Shown in pieces: positions 1 to 11,561 of a stretch of 64,000 bases of DNA (the first letter of the stretch is position 1; every line of letters begins with the position of its first letter). The notes under the pieces are model-generated. The model had not been told where the DNA came from. It searched no databases and saw only the letters and a program-made list of their open reading frames with translations. The DNA is from Cladophialophora immunda (taxonomy: Eukaryota > Ascomycota > Eurotiomycetes > Chaetothyriales > Herpotrichiellaceae): the NCBI RefSeq assembly GCF_000835495.1, contig NW_015622546.1, forward strand, positions 3,962,955 through 4,026,954, read 5' to 3'. Made by a program: the position numbers and the translations under genes.

Positions 1-220
1 AGACGTCGCCGGCGTTCTTCTTCTCGAGGAATGCGCCGACTTTCTGCAGCTTGTTGCGGCGAGTGGAGGCATAATAGAGCAGGTAGCTGAGCTCGGAGGA
101 CATGGGCTTGACTTCCTGAACATTCTTCTGGTATTTGGGATAGCATTTCAGGACAAGGACTTGGTGTTTGGGGCGGCATTTCTGCTTCGCGCTGTGAATA
201 GGGTTGAGTAGGGAGCTCAT
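1..220 (-). CDS. efr3: EFR3-like plasma-membrane scaffold protein, 5' end only
   Basis: The first 73 codons of a gene that runs off the left edge, read leftwards from the ATG at 218-220. The peptide contains KCRPKHQVLVLKCYPKYQ, SSELSYLLYYASTRRNKLQK and VGAFLEKKNAGDV, the characteristic N-terminus of fungal EFR3. EFR3 is a palmitoylated or basic-patch peripheral protein that anchors the Stt4 phosphatidylinositol 4-kinase complex at the plasma membrane; the N-terminal cysteines and lysines seen here fit that role. No intron is visible in the part present. Only the N-terminal end of a protein that is normally around 1,000 residues can be judged. Confidence 0.9.
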   Translation of the reverse strand, partial: MSSLLNPIHSAKQKCRPKHQVLVLKCYPKYQKNVQEVKPMSSELSYLLYYASTRRNKLQKVGAFLEKKNAGDV

Positions 221-1813
221 GGCGACGGTGGCAAACGTCGGAGTGGGAGATTGACGGAGCTCTCATGGGGGGTTTGTTGGACCAAATTGTCACCGGATAT
301 CGCGTAGCATGATGACGGGACAGTGGGATGGACGTTGTGGGAGCATCTTGGTGAGACCTGGATGTGAACACGGAGGCGGGCCAGTCGATGCCAAAGCGAA
401 AGCGAAATCTTCTGCAAGATGACGACGAGGTTTAACGAGGTTTCCCCGAACGGCCAGGGAAGGTCGCTGCGAGCCACGGCGCAGTCTGGTGCCCAGTGTT
501 TGCTCCACCACTACCGAGTACTGTGGAATCACCAGATACACAGAGAGCGACCTCGCTCGCTCGCTACCTATCTCCTTGAAGCTGTTCAGGTGGACTCAGA
601 TTCTTCTCCACGCGGCATCTCCATTCCAGACCGTCAATGGAACATCTCTTCCGTTCCCATCGCTCGGACTGCAACCTCTCCACGGATGATCCCATCCCGC
701 CTCTGCATAACCACGAATGCACTTTGAATGCAGTCTGCTGCACGTGGCTTTGTGCAACCACTGGGAATGTTATGCGAGAGCAACCTCTCTCCAAATCCCC
801 AGTACCCTTGCTCAAACCTCAATCCCATGTGGACTCTCTGGCGCGCTCCTTCTTCATCCGCGTTTTTGATGTATACCGGATGGAGCGCTAGGCTAGTCGT
901 TGCACTCTGCCTTGCCGATGCAATTGCTGTCGCAAAAGATGGATGGGACGTTGAATGCTTGACTTATCTACGTAAGTGGAAAAGGCAAAGAAAGACGCAG
1001 AAAACCCCACTGTCTGCTCTGAGAAGGACACGGTCGGCTGTCGTTATGATAAAGTCCACCACACCTTATAGGACGCGATTCTAGACGAGCAAGATCGTGT
1101 GAAGGTGAAGGTGTCTTGCTGGACTATATACGCCTGCATTGCCCCAACAGGAGGCGAGCACTGGGCATCCGTGGGAGAGCCTTTCGAACCCGGAAATGAA
1201 GTAAGACGTCCTTACGCTGGTTACGGGACTCTGGGAATGTTGCTATGGAGTAGCTTCATGGAATAATGCCGCAATATTCGGCTTATCGCCAGCCTCCCAG
1301 GACACCAAGGGAAAAAAAGAGACTGGCCCTGGGAAATCCGGATGGTTTGCACAGCATTGGCCATTGATTACCACGTGTCTTTTTCATCTTCTATGCCGAA
1401 GTCTATCTAACCCCCAAGATACTACAGATTCGTTGAGCAGGCTCATAGATTCCAGTCAGAGATCCGGGCAACCGTCTCATGAGTGAAAGGGCAGTGATCG
1501 AATATCAGGCAGAGGTGACAAGAAGAAAGGGACAGCTTGCTCCTGCTCCCTGCTTGCTACAGCTGTTATACAAATCACATCATCAATCCCTCTGGTTTCA
1601 TTGAAAGCATCCAAATCTTACCGGCACTTCGCGAACACGTCACCGTCACCTCTTTGTTTGCTTGTGTGTTCTCACTTGTGTAAAGGTAGCTATCATAGGT
1701 GGGTTGCTATTCTATTTGATTCTTCTAAGTGACAGGATCAATCACCAGTATGTCGCTGGTTGTGGATATCAATCAACATTCACGCACGATCTTCACGTCT
1801 GCCTCCTCCATGG

Positions 1814-1821
1814 TATAAATA
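1814..1821 (+). promoter_or_regulatory. TATA box of the small secreted protein gene
   Basis: TATAAATA lies 152 bp before the ATG at 1973, in a pyrimidine-rich context. The same kind of spacing recurs for several other small or low-complexity genes in this window. Confidence 0.6.
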
Positions 1822-1926
1822 TCTCCTTCCACTGCTTCAGAGCCCTTCTCTCTAACAACAACACAACAATTTCGCTTTCGCTTGCAACAGTCCACAGTCG
1901 AGACTCTTGTCAACAATCGCCAATAC

Positions 1927-1950
1927 CATCAACATCAACATCAACATCAA
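1927..1950 (+). repeat. (CATCAA)4 hexanucleotide repeat in a 5' leader
   Basis: Four perfect copies of CATCAA, followed by a partial fifth, in the presumed 5' untranslated leader 22 bp before the ATG at 1973. An upstream ATG at 1907 would translate the repeat as alternating Asn-Ile but cannot join the conserved frame without another splice, so I treat it as leader. Confidence 0.8.
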
Positions 1951-1972
1951 TACCACTGCAGACGTCTTCAGA

Positions 1973-2451
1973 ATGCAGTCCAAGATGATGCTCACTGTTG
2001 CTTCTCTCCTTGCCCTCTCGCCTGTCTCTCTTGCTGGGCTCATGCCAAAGTCTCCCAACCCCGAGATCGCCATGGAGATCGGCTGTGTGAGTCCCATTTT
2101 CTCCCTGACAGAGTCTCCGGCTTCGCAATCTGTCCCTCAAAGCTAACACATGCTTGCAGTACCCTACCGGAAATGCAGCCAACCCTGACACGGCCATGGC
2201 CTGGGACCTTGCCACCTGTGACGGCCAGCTGAACGGCGACAACTGTCTTCGCTTCTGCACCTGGTAAGACTCTCCAGACCACTTGTAATACCACTGAACA
2301 GAGACTAACCGCGTTATATAGCAACGAGCAATCCCAGATCGTGTGCGACAGCAGTGCCATGAAGGGTTGCAGTGACAAAGAGATGGCGGCTGGTTGCTCT
2401 GCCACTGGCAACAACCACTGGTACTGCAGCTGCTGGCCCGCTAAGGCTTGA
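1973..2451 (+). CDS. Small cysteine-rich secreted protein, 115 aa, three exons
   Basis: Exons 1973-2086, 2160-2263 and 2322-2451. Both introns have good donors (GTGAGT, GTAAGA), branch-like CTAAC motifs and AG acceptors, and joining them keeps one frame of 115 residues. Residues 1-21 form a signal peptide (MQSKMMLTVASLLALSPVSL then AG). The mature part holds ten cysteines at about 38, 58, 67, 71, 73, 81, 88, 97, 107 and 109, including CTC and CSC pairs, so five disulfides are likely. I recognise no named family. Size, export signal and cysteine density are those of apoplastic effector-like or surface proteins, which is inference only. It is convergent with the SnoaL-like gene downstream. Confidence 0.8.
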
Positions 2452-2927
2452 ACGCCCAACGACACGAGAGGCAGTCTCTTGCAAGTGCTTTGGAACATGT
2501 GACAATACTTTCCTCTCACGGGCTATGACACCCTGTGACCATGTGCAATCTGCCGAACCTTGGATGATTACCAACAACACCTTTGACAGAGTACATCAAA
2601 ACAGAAATCGCCGTTTGACGCGAGCACATCCTGTGCCGAAGGGTGCCAGTGAGCTGGTGCATGCGAAGGTCTTGAAGGCTACTTGAAAAATCGGCAAAGT
2701 CGCAAATCGCGTGGCTATCGGACAGACTGGTGGAAAGGTGCGACTGGCAGCAATGCCATGAGCGACCCGCCCAACCGCAGCAGATAGACCAAGCCATAAC
2801 AATCCCCAAAAAATGAGAAAAGTTCCTACATTCACAAGAAGGGTGCCTTTCCTTTACGTTTCTCTTCCTTTCGTTGACACGACAATATGTACCGGTTCTG
2901 GGGACAGACACACTGCGTTCGACACAT
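2452..2927. other. Intergenic between convergent genes
   Basis: Shared 3' region of the small secreted protein and the SnoaL-like gene. Nothing else supported. Confidence 0.5.
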
Positions 2928-3332
2928 TCAGGCTTTGGAATCGGTTACACCCTCTATGATGACCCAAAAGGTGCGGACCTTGCCGTGGTCCACCAGCAGG
3001 ACGTCTGCGCCCTTGACCTTGACGTCCACCTCCCCCGTGGCCTCGTCCTGCGGGCCGAACCCCCACGCCAGATAGAGCATGTTGTGGTTCCTCTGCACAT
3101 TGCCCACGGGGACGAAGCCCCAGCCTGCTCTCTCCCGGAGCAGTCCTTCGGCCTTGCTGTTGACGCCGTCGTGGCCCGTGGCGACCGAGTCGGGCTCGTA
3201 GAAGGTCACGTCGGCGTGGTACGTCTCTTGGACGGCGCGGAGGCGCGACGCCTCGTCGCGGTTGCTGAACACCCGGAGCAGGTTGCCGTAGGCCAAGTTG
3301 TGGGCGACCTCGGCGGAGACGATTTCGGCCAT
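2928..3332 (-). CDS. SnoaL-like / NTF2-fold protein, 134 aa
   Basis: Single exon beginning MAEIVSAEVAHNLAYGNLLR. The pattern of an N-terminal helix, the segment TYHADVTFYEPDSVATGHDG, an aromatic strand WGFVPVGN and a late strand KVRTFWVIIEGV fits the cone-shaped alpha+beta barrel of the SnoaL-like (NTF2) superfamily, whose small fungal members are mostly of unknown substrate. Length is normal for a one-domain member. The frame continues upstream without a stop to about 3578, but that stretch is Arg/Ser/Ala-rich and crosses a TATA-like box at 3478-3485, so I place the start at 3332. There is no signal peptide; a cytosolic enzyme or binding protein is likely. Function is not determinable here. 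Confidence 0.75.
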   Translation of the reverse strand: MAEIVSAEVAHNLAYGNLLRVFSNRDEASRLRAVQETYHADVTFYEPDSVATGHDGVNSKAEGLLRERAGWGFVPVGNVQRNHNMLYLAWGFGPQDEATGEVDVKVKGADVLLVDHGKVRTFWVIIEGVTDSKA

Positions 3333-4198
3333 GGCTTTTCGGATGCTGCTGCGTTGTGTTTTGGCCTTGAAGATGAGGGCAGGATGTGTGTTTGTTTTTC
3401 TTCTGGCGTTTGCTTTTGAATGCGAGGCGGGGCAGGAGGGGGGTAGGGCGTGGCACAGCATCGCAGGTTCGCTCACCTTTATATACACATTCATCCGGCC
3501 AACACACCTTGCAGTAACTTTCGATCTAGCCGGCTTACTGAAGCCAAGGTATCGCATGGCCCCCAGGCCAAGTTCCAATCTGCTAGCGAAGGAATAATGT
3601 CGAGAGGGCTGAGAGAGAGAGAGATAAAACCTCCTTCATTGGCCTGTAACTCCATAGTAGCACTAAAGGAAAGATTCCGCAGCGGGCGGGAGTGGTATTT
3701 CCAATAAGAGGTAATAGCCCAGAAGGCCTTGCATCTAATTATTAAGACGATGCCTCGAGGGTCTCTGGGGTGCGTCTCTGTGTCGGTCGAGAACAGTGAT
3801 ATAGAGAGGTTTAGGTTCAACGTTACTCTGGAGGCAGGGCTCCACCACTCGGACGACAGACGCACGAGCCATAATCAGCCCGTAAGCCAGTGTCTCCAGA
3901 GGAAAGAAAGTGTTGGCAGCCTCGATTGGCACTGTGTTTACCCCTGTTGTAATGGATAGATGATAGCTTGAAGAGGTAGGAAGGATGTGTGTATCTATTT
4001 CAGCGCTTTTGGAACTGTCCTCCCGCCTCTTGTCCATACATGTACCCATGATAGCTTATGATAACCACATCCTGGATCCAGAAACGCCTATCCCTACCTC
4101 TGTTCAGCCGCGTTAACACGGCCCAAGCAATCGGCTTTTCCAAACCTGTCATATTCCCAGAACGGCAACCCGGAAACCCAACTGTCCATCCCAACCCG
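3333..4198. other. Intergenic; promoter of SnoaL-like gene and 3' region of the NADH dehydrogenase gene
   Basis: No supported gene. Contains the minus-strand TATA box listed separately and a short GA run near 3612-3626. Confidence 0.5.
3478..3485 (-). promoter_or_regulatory. TATA box of the SnoaL-like gene
   Basis: TATATAAA on the minus strand, 146 bp before the ATG at 3332. It supports the shorter start. Confidence 0.5.
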
Positions 4199-6033
4199 TT
4201 AGAATCGACTGACATCCCTCCCAAACACCTTGACAGCCACCCACTGCACCACGACAAGGAACTTGTTCCTCCAACTCAGCGTCATCGTGAGATAAGCTCC
4301 TCTCCAAATGAGGTACGCGGCCAGCCCTTTGATCCCCTTGGCGGCACCACCACTGCTGCCGTTTCCGTTTCCTCCCTGAAGAATGGCCTTGGCTCCGCCG
4401 AGATATGTCAAGACGCCCAAGTTCCTGAATGTGAAACCTTTCTGCTTGCCAAACTCCTCAGGTGAAGGGTGCTTGTTGAGTGTCTTCCCAAGCCAGAGGG
4501 CCTGCTGGTTCGCGACTTGCGCCGTCGCGGGCAGGGCTCCTGACATCAGTTTACTGGTATCGCCCAGTGCAAAGACATTTTTCATATACGCTTTCGGCTT
4601 TTCATCTTCCTTCATGCCCTCGGCACACTCTGTCGTAAGATGCACCCGAAAGTGGTCGTCCACCAAGATGACGCCGGTTCTGGCATCACGTTGGATGATC
4701 CATTGTCGTTGCATCGGGTCGCTCACCTTACCCTGGGTGATCTGTGCCGACTCTGTTGGGAACCGACGCACATGATTGAGCGCCTTTACGACAAACGGGT
4801 TGTTCATGTTCCCTGTGGACCACACGCACATGCCAATGCCGACGTCGCCTTCTTCTTTCGTGTGGATCGTGTATACTCTTCCCTTGACTTGACTGGCCTG
4901 ATCCTGACGGGCTTTTTCGTCGTTGGGGAACCCCTTGCGGAGTTCTTCAACGTGGTGAGAGGTTTTGATCTCAATGTTCTGACGTCTGTACTGTCTGACG
5001 GCGTAGTCGGCGAGTGAGGCATCGAACATGGGGAGGACCTTGGGGGCAACGTCGTATAGGCTGATGCGGACGAATCTCATCAGCTCCGGGTGGATTTTGG
5101 ACAGGTCATCTCTCAGCAGATCCGACAGGCAGGCGGCGAATTCCATGCCCGTTGGACCACCGCCAACAACGGCGAAGTGCAAGAGGTGCTTTTTGGTTTC
5201 TTCGGGGATGATGGGCAATCGTGCGAGTTCGAACAACTCCAGGATGCGACGGCGTATGGCAACGGCATCCCGGACATCCTTTAGGAACCATGCATTTTCA
5301 CGCACACCCTTGGTGCCGAACGTCTGGCTATAGGTGCCCACGGCAATGATCAATTTATCGTAGTGTATGGGAAATGTAGGAACTTCATGGGAGCCCGTCC
5401 CACCCATCTGCACCTCCTTTTGCCACGGTCCATGAGGGAAGACGCCTTTCACAGCGTACCCGCTGGACGTCTGCTGTTCATTCGGTTTCCTTGGCCCGGT
5501 CATCGCGTGGCCTACATCCGGATCCAGCACTGAAGGTTCGATGGTAACAGTCCTGTCCGCAAAGTTGACGTCGTCTGCCCAGCCCTGGATGTACTCCAAG
5601 CCACTCTTTCTCTTTCTCACGGACTCGAGCACGTTTCGGAATTCGAGGGTCCCAACGGTGGTGTCGTTGAGGAGAGGGGTGAAGACAAAGTAGGAGCGAG
5701 GCGAGACGATAACGACGCGGTATTTTCTCTTATCCAGCTGGCGGCCCAGGACATAACCTGATCACACCAAGTAAGTATACTTCTTGGATCGCGGTCGACG
5801 GGTACCGTACCTGCCCAACCACTACCTAGAATCACCACCTTTTCCCTAGGGTCGGCCGAATCTTGATTTGCAGCCTTAGTGATGTCGACAGGCGTAGCGA
5901 ACCAGCGCCTCTGCAAACAACCTCCCGAGACCTGATCGGTGCGTGACCCAGCCTTTTTCGACCCGTATGTGGCAGCTCGAAGGTGCCTTTGCCATTTTGG
6001 AAGCATTGAACAACGCAGCGTGATCGGTTTCAT
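4199..6033 (-). CDS. Type II (alternative) NADH:ubiquinone oxidoreductase, mitochondrial, 593 aa
   Basis: Exons 6033-5811 and 5757-4199 (53-nt intron, GTACGG..CAG). It oxidises NADH and reduces ubiquinone without proton pumping at the mitochondrial inner membrane. Residues 1-45 are rich in Arg/Lys/Ser with no early acidic residue, as in a presequence. The FAD-binding GSGWAG is at 70-75, with the intron inside its last Gly codon; the NADH-binding Rossmann motif VVGGGPTG is at about 271-278; the quinone-side segment ALGDTSKLMSGALPATAQVA and the membrane-anchoring tail ending FGRDVSRF are present. No EF-hand insertion is seen, which argues against the calcium-binding external class. Whether it faces matrix or intermembrane space cannot be settled. 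The start was chosen because the presequence begins at that ATG. Confidence 0.92.
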
Positions 6034-7327
6034 GGTATGAGCCTGGCTGGCCGCCGGAAGATACACACTTACCGAAGAGACACAAAGCAAAGCATTGCAA
6101 CGGCCACCTGGGCGGAGAGGATAGTCATATTCTGCGTGTTGGGGCCGCCATAGGTTGATATCAACCACGGCCCCGATGGATGAGCGGAAGTTACCTTGGG
6201 CGTTGAGACCCCAGCCAACGACAAGGCCAACGGCTTCCCCGAAAAGAACTGCGGAGTGTGCGTCAATGTGTACGAGGTATTTCCCTACGTCATTTTGACA
6301 TCCAGGCTCCCGAAGACGATACAGATACGGCGGACGGAGGCCAGGGAGTGACCAAACCCATGGCGTAACGCTGCCGTCACCGAGCGCCAGACTGACGGAT
6401 GGAAACGAAAGATAAAATGATGCGCCGGAGGCCGAAGTTGATGATGGCTCGATGGAGCAACTGGCTCAGCTCCACCGCCATCTCGTTCGCCGAAAAGGGG
6501 CAGCAAAACATGGTTGGCCTGGAGCGCCGCGGGCACTCAACACGCCCCCCTTTCCCAACTGATAACCACCCGGCTACAAGTGTATCATAATAGTCCCTGA
6601 GATGGAGTATCTGAATCTGCCAGTAGGGCTAGTGAGGCTCAACAAACTTATCCTACTCGTGTACAAGGTACTCCGTACAAGACACGGAATCCTCCTCCCA
6701 CCCGGCCTCCCGCTATCGCACCCCTATTAACTCGGCCTGGTCAGGGGCAGATCACCCGAATGCCTGGCACTGCCTACGAGCACGAGCTATTCGCACAGAA
6801 GATCCAATACGAATAAAATACGCTAAAAGCCTTGCCGTGGCGGTTCTTGAAGCTCGTATCATCATTTCATGTTAGCTCGCTGGACTGGACTCGTCGGACC
6901 TTGTCTTAGCCTCGAGGGCCTCGAAAAAGAGCAATAAGGCTGACAACAATCCTAACTCGACGTGCATATATACATGACGCCTATCCCGCCCAGATCTTTT
7001 TCTCATGCATTCCATGACCAACGCCTCGCCCACAATCTGTTTGCTGGTTTGCTGTGGCCTCAGCCATGAAGATATTGACGCTCCATTTTGACACATCTTT
7101 GACGCCGTGCTCCGCGACCATTTCGACATGGGCCTGTGTATGGCCCCCAGCCGAACATGGGCAGTATCTCCGCCCTTGGAACTGAGTCTGTCCATTTCTA
7201 ACGCCACGCCCGATACCATGCTGGAGAGAAAACGAGTGAGACTTGGGGCACCGATGACCCGACTAAAGAAATGAAGGAGGTAGTATGTCCAACGAAATGA
7301 AAATCCCGGTTTTCTTGCGTCGATGCG
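6034..7327. other. Intergenic; NADH dehydrogenase promoter and FHA-gene 3' region
   Basis: No supported gene. An open frame at 6872-7219 on the minus strand has no recognisable features and is more likely 3' untranslated sequence of the FHA gene. A TACTCCGTA 9-mer lies at 6669-6677. Confidence 0.5.
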
Positions 7328-9583
7328 TCATCTCTCCGACTTTTGCCAGGAGTTGAGATAGGCCATTAATCCAACTCCAATCAGGACCACCCCCAGCATA
7401 GACACATATGGTGCTGACTGAGCAATAGCGTCTGAATTGCCGCCTTTGTCCCGTAGAACTGTTGCCACGGCCCGTTCAAGATGCTCAGGTAGCCTTGGTG
7501 CGCGGACGTGCCCATTCGCTTGTGCAAACTTGACCACGGGTTTCGAGCTCAGCTCCTCGACTTCTGCCCCAGTGCCCTCGGCGCTCTCATCCTCCTGGGC
7601 GTCTGATTGTCGTTCATGAGACTTCCTTGCGGACGATTCTGCTTTCTCATTCTCTTCTCGGATCTTATCAATCATCTCGGCGAGGCTTTTCCGGGCGTTG
7701 GCTGCATCGGCTTCCGCTGTCTCTGCGCGACGCTGAAATTGGTCCACGTCTGCTTTTAGTCTCTGCATCTCTCCTAAGACTTGGTCTAGATTCTGTTGTA
7801 GATTCTTCGTTCTTGCATCAAGCTCGCCGTCCGTGTCATGTCCTGCCTCCTCTTCAACAGCCTTTTTGTCGTGATTGGAATCTATCGGTGTCTCTGATTC
7901 CTCTTCAACGGCTGAGATTGGTCGTGATGCCGCATGTTGTTCGAGCTTCCGAGCTCGTTCCTCAGCATCCTCTCTGGCAGACCTTTCCTGCCTGAGCATA
8001 TCTTCCAGTTGCTTCACGCGAGCTCCCTGAGAGTCGAGTTCCTTTTTGGCAATAGATAGCGCCTCAATGAGAGACAGCATTTGACTGTTTTGAGCATTGG
8101 TAGGAGAATGTGACGCATTGTTCGCTTGTTTGGCGGTTTCGCTGCGCTTCAGAAGATTCGTGAATGAAGTTGCGACAGGGCTTGCTTTCGAGGTGTCTGG
8201 CTTCTCCGGGAGCGGTTGTTGTGGCGGTGGTGCTGGGGGATCGGCGAAGCGGGCCATATGCTCCATCTTGGGGGCTTTCGCACGTCCGTTGGATTGCCGT
8301 TGAGGAGCAACTTCTTTTGACGTGGGCTGAAGCCGAGGAGCCTCAGCTCCTGGTGTCAACAACGAGTTCAGAAAAGCGCCAGCCTGGTCGAGTTCCTCCG
8401 CCTGCTGTCTTGCTGCCCGCATCTCCATCTAGCACTCAATGTCAGTTTCTGGTGTGCCTGATAGCTGCATGAAGTAACTTACGGCGAGTGTCTTGACCAG
8501 TTGTTCCACATTCAACGGCGTGGCCCCCCACATGTTCATCCGTTGCTGCGCAATCGAACTCATCTGGCTGCCTGCAACGCTTGAAGGTGCCGAAGCCCGT
8601 CCATTCGTAGCCGGTCCCCCGGGCCGGCTTCGACTGTGAAGCATTGGTGAACTTACAGGTGATGGCAATAGAGCACCGCCATGAGAAGGATCCAAGTCGC
8701 CAAAAGTAAGGTCGAGCACGTTGTTGGTCGTCCCAGGCAGACCCACATATTCAACCTTGGCTGAGACTTTGTGGTGAACAATGGTCTTTTGATCTTCACT
8801 GACGATATCAATGCCTAATTCTAGTGTGTCGTGTTGGCGGAGTTCATGAGGCTCAGATTCTCGATTTTCTGGTGAAAGTCGCTGTCCGTTGACAAATGTG
8901 CCGTTTGATGATTTGACATCTCTAATGAACACCTTCCCACTCCGGTCGGCCCACACCTCAGCGTGTTGTCGTGACAGGACCTTGGAGTCGAAATATCCGT
9001 TCACCGGAGTTGGAACAGTCTTCGCATTCGTTTGTCGGCCTATCCGAAGTACTTCTGGATAGAAGGGAAGATTGATTTGTTTCCTCTCGAACGTTCCATT
9101 CATCGGTAACAGCGCTAAAATTGCCGCTGGCTCACCAGTGACCGCTCCATTCACGATCCTTGTCCCATTGACTTGAGCAGTAGGGCTTGGGTTGGGCAGC
9201 GCTGGCTGTACTGGACTCTTTCCTACCAAAGAGTTTCCAATAGCGGTCTGAAGCGACCCGTTTGCCCGCGCATTGGAGACACTCGCTGTCGATTCCGATT
9301 TTGAAACAGGCCAGAACCCTCCCCTTGCCTTTTTCTTTGGTCCGTGAGCGGGTTCTGACGAGCCGTCATTCTGGGTAAGGGTGACCGTTGACCCAGAAGA
9401 ACTTGTGGATGAGAGTGATGAAGACGAATTGCTCCTCTGCACAGTCTTACGCTGAGGTAAAAACATCCGAGACACTTCGTCAGTGCTCATTGCGGAAAAC
9501 CCACCTCCTGTGCCGCTTAGACCATTCCAATTGAGCCTGGATATATTTGGGAAGCTAGGGGGCGACGCCACAGCGGTCGTCAT
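7328..9583 (-). CDS. Tail-anchored FHA-domain coiled-coil protein (SLMAP / Far10-Vps64 type), 733 aa
   Basis: Exons 9583-8483 and 8428-7328 with a 54-nt phase-0 intron (GTAAGT..TAG). The order is: Ser-rich N-terminus; FHA domain at about 178-262 with LRIGRQ (179-184), LSRQHAEV (203-210) and SSNGTFVNG (225-233); low-complexity linker; two coiled coils at about 485-540 and 570-635; and a single C-terminal membrane segment (SMLGVVLIGVGLMAYL) followed by a short basic tail. This architecture is that of SLMAP/Far9/Far10-type STRIPAK subunits, which bind phosphothreonine peptides and tether the kinase-phosphatase complex to ER or nuclear envelope. The FHA residues needed for phosphopeptide binding (R, S, H, N) are intact. 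It is divergent from MGR2. Confidence 0.88.
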
Positions 9584-10381
9584 CGGGAGGTAAGAGGACG
9601 GGGGTTAATTCGTAGTCGATAGGGGGCGTGTTCTATGATCTTGCGATGGTTCGTATTGGCAGTAGGCGGGAGGGAGAAGTGACGGGAGCGGAGAAAAACA
9701 GAGATTCGGTGTTGTGCCTGGCCGTCATGTGTCGGATCTCGAGAAGTCAACAGGTGAGTCTGGTTTCTGAGGGATACAATGTCAATCGATATGCCCATCC
9801 CACGATGTTCAAGCCACATATGGAGAAGAGGAGGATCATGTCAAGTGTATCGAGGACATACAAGAGATGTAGACAGAGTCCAAGGAGGGAAGAGGCTGCT
9901 CGCGTGCAGTGGTCTCGACAGCGAGGGGTCTGACGGGAACAACCTGGGGCTGATCACTGAGCTCCGGCAATTCAAGAAAGAGTCGAATTCGAGGTCGGGG
10001 AAGCGTCACAGTATGTCAAAGAGATGCCATTGCCATCACGCGGTTGGTTGCAGGCGACTGGTTTCGGTCTGGGGTTGTTTTTGATGTTCACGAGGATGCG
10101 ACTCGTGGTTCTGTAGCAGTTCAGATTGACGCTCTGGAACTTGTGGAAAGTCTCCCCGAACCAAACGGCCGGAGGATCATCACGTGCTCATCGTGCTCAT
10201 CGTGGCCGGCGGCAATTTTACCGGCTCCGATTGGCATAGATGGGGCTTCCATCGTCACACCCACTACTGCACCCTATGAGTTGCTGCATTCACCCTCACC
10301 TTACCTTCTCCAATTCGCTCTCTGTTTAGTAGCCACTGCGTCGCGCAAGAACGCAAGCACAAGGAAAACACCAGCAGCGAC
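9584..10381. other. Divergent promoter between FHA gene and MGR2
   Basis: No gene. A CACGTG E-box core (10181-10186, within TCACGTG) overlaps a tandem CGTGCTCAT x2 (10183-10200), about 195 bp before the MGR2 ATG; bHLH factors of the Cbf1/Pho4 kind bind such sites, but binding here is inference. Confidence 0.45.
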
Positions 10382-10945
10382 ATGCCTCCAATTCCACCTT
10401 CCGCGCAGCGGCGTGGGCCGTCGTGGATTGATAAAAGTATGTGGTCCTCCCTGTCATTCTGTTGCTCGTCTGAAGCTAATGTTGCTTGCAGTGAAAATGG
10501 GGATGTTGATGGGCGGAAGTCAGTCAAACAATGACAACAACAAAGACAGAGATGATATTACAGAAGGACTGACTGATTCACAGCTGTCGGGGGCATTATG
10601 GGCTTTATCTACGGTTTGTCGCGCTCGGTGCAACCGTCCAAAAGGTCCACACTAATTACACTGCAAAGGTACCGTGACGATCTTTCAATACGGCGCAGGT
10701 CAAGCTGGTGTAATGAGGACGCTGGGGAAATACATGCTGGGGTCGGGCACTATGTTTGGGTGTGTATCGCGGCTCCTCTCTGTACAGGAAGGTCTCTGAC
10801 AATCTGGTCCAACAGGCTCTTCATGGGTATTGGAAGCATCATTCGAACAGACTCACCTCAAATGGCATCAGCAGTATGGGCACGATCACGATACCCGCCT
10901 CTTGTTCACCCACGACGAGATCAACTGTCAATCAAGTCCCGATGA
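10382..10945 (+). CDS. mgr2: Mgr2/ROMO1-type TIM23 translocase subunit, 110 aa, five exons
   Basis: Exons 10382-10436, 10492-10518, 10584-10613, 10669-10759 and 10816-10945. Spliced, it reads MPPIPPSAQRRGPSWIDK, KMGMLMGGTVGGIMGFIYGG, TVTIFQYGAGQAGVMRTLGK, then YMLGSGTMFGLFMGIGSIIR. This is the family pattern: two Gly-rich GxxxG transmembrane hairpin helices with an Arg-Thr-Leu-Gly-Lys loop between them. Mgr2 couples the TIM21 and motor modules to TIM23 and gates lateral release of presequence proteins into the inner membrane; the animal homologue is ROMO1. Exons 2 and 3 are only 27 and 30 nt, and four introns lie in 110 codons. The C-terminal tail after the second helix (to SIKSR) is basic and low in conservation. 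Confidence 0.9.
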
Positions 10946-11561
10946 TTCAAACTGCGGTAATGGAGAGAGACAAGAGTATGGCGACGACTCATTGTACATA
11001 CCCATAATGAAGAGAACTGGACTTGGAAAAGTTGATTGATCACGGACGAGAGCGATACCCATTACTGACATAATAAACGGTGCAAAGGCCACCAATTTGC
11101 CATTTCTGGCCACGACACTGAGATGAATACATACATTTGCTGGCTTAAGCTCTCACTCCCAACCACACTCAACAACGTCGGGTGGCAGTCCATGATCACT
11201 CGCACCTCATTTTACATCGACGCTAAAAGGCATCCCGTGCCGAGTCTAGGTGAAATTGCTCCTTTCTAATGCCTTTTTTGTCTCGAGTGACACTCATGCC
11301 GGGCCATTGCTTGAGCTACGATGGGCTGCATCTCCAGAGAGGTATTTTGAGGATCGTTGCATTTAGTCGTCTTGGATGTTACAACAGCCACTGGCATCTT
11401 CCGCTGAAGCTGACGCTCAGGGTATGGACGCTTAAAGCATCAAACCAGAAACAATCGCTCGCAACCACTCGCTGTTCCAGTGGGACGGCTGTCATTATCT
11501 AATCTTGAAACTCAACAAAATGATTGTACATTGGCCCGTGGATAGCATTACTGCTACCCAT
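10946..11561. other. Intergenic between convergent MGR2 and SED5
   Basis: Shared 3' region; no supported gene. Confidence 0.5.

Larger units (their letters stand above)
221..1972. other. Intergenic; divergent promoters of EFR3 and the small secreted protein
   Basis: No coding region I can support. The open frames here are short, overlap on both strands and lack recognisable motifs. The right end carries a TATA box and a hexanucleotide repeat belonging to the next gene. Confidence 0.6.

Noticed and set aside
1150..1200. TTCGAACCC resembling a tRNA B box
   Set aside because: No matching A box, acceptor stem or anticodon arm could be folded around it.
1907..2146. Upstream ATG at 1907 reading Asn-Ile repeats
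   Set aside because: Out of frame with the signal-peptide frame that splices into the cysteine-rich exons; treated as leader.
2874..3419. 181-codon plus-strand frame opposite the SnoaL-like gene
   Set aside because: Antisense shadow of a gene with clear family motifs.
6872..7219. 115-codon minus-strand frame near the FHA gene
   Set aside because: No recognisable feature; most likely 3' untranslated sequence of the FHA gene.
8429..9583. FHA part and coiled-coil part as two separate genes
   Set aside because: A consensus 54-nt intron joins them in phase 0, and the fused product matches a known FHA/coiled-coil/tail-anchor architecture.
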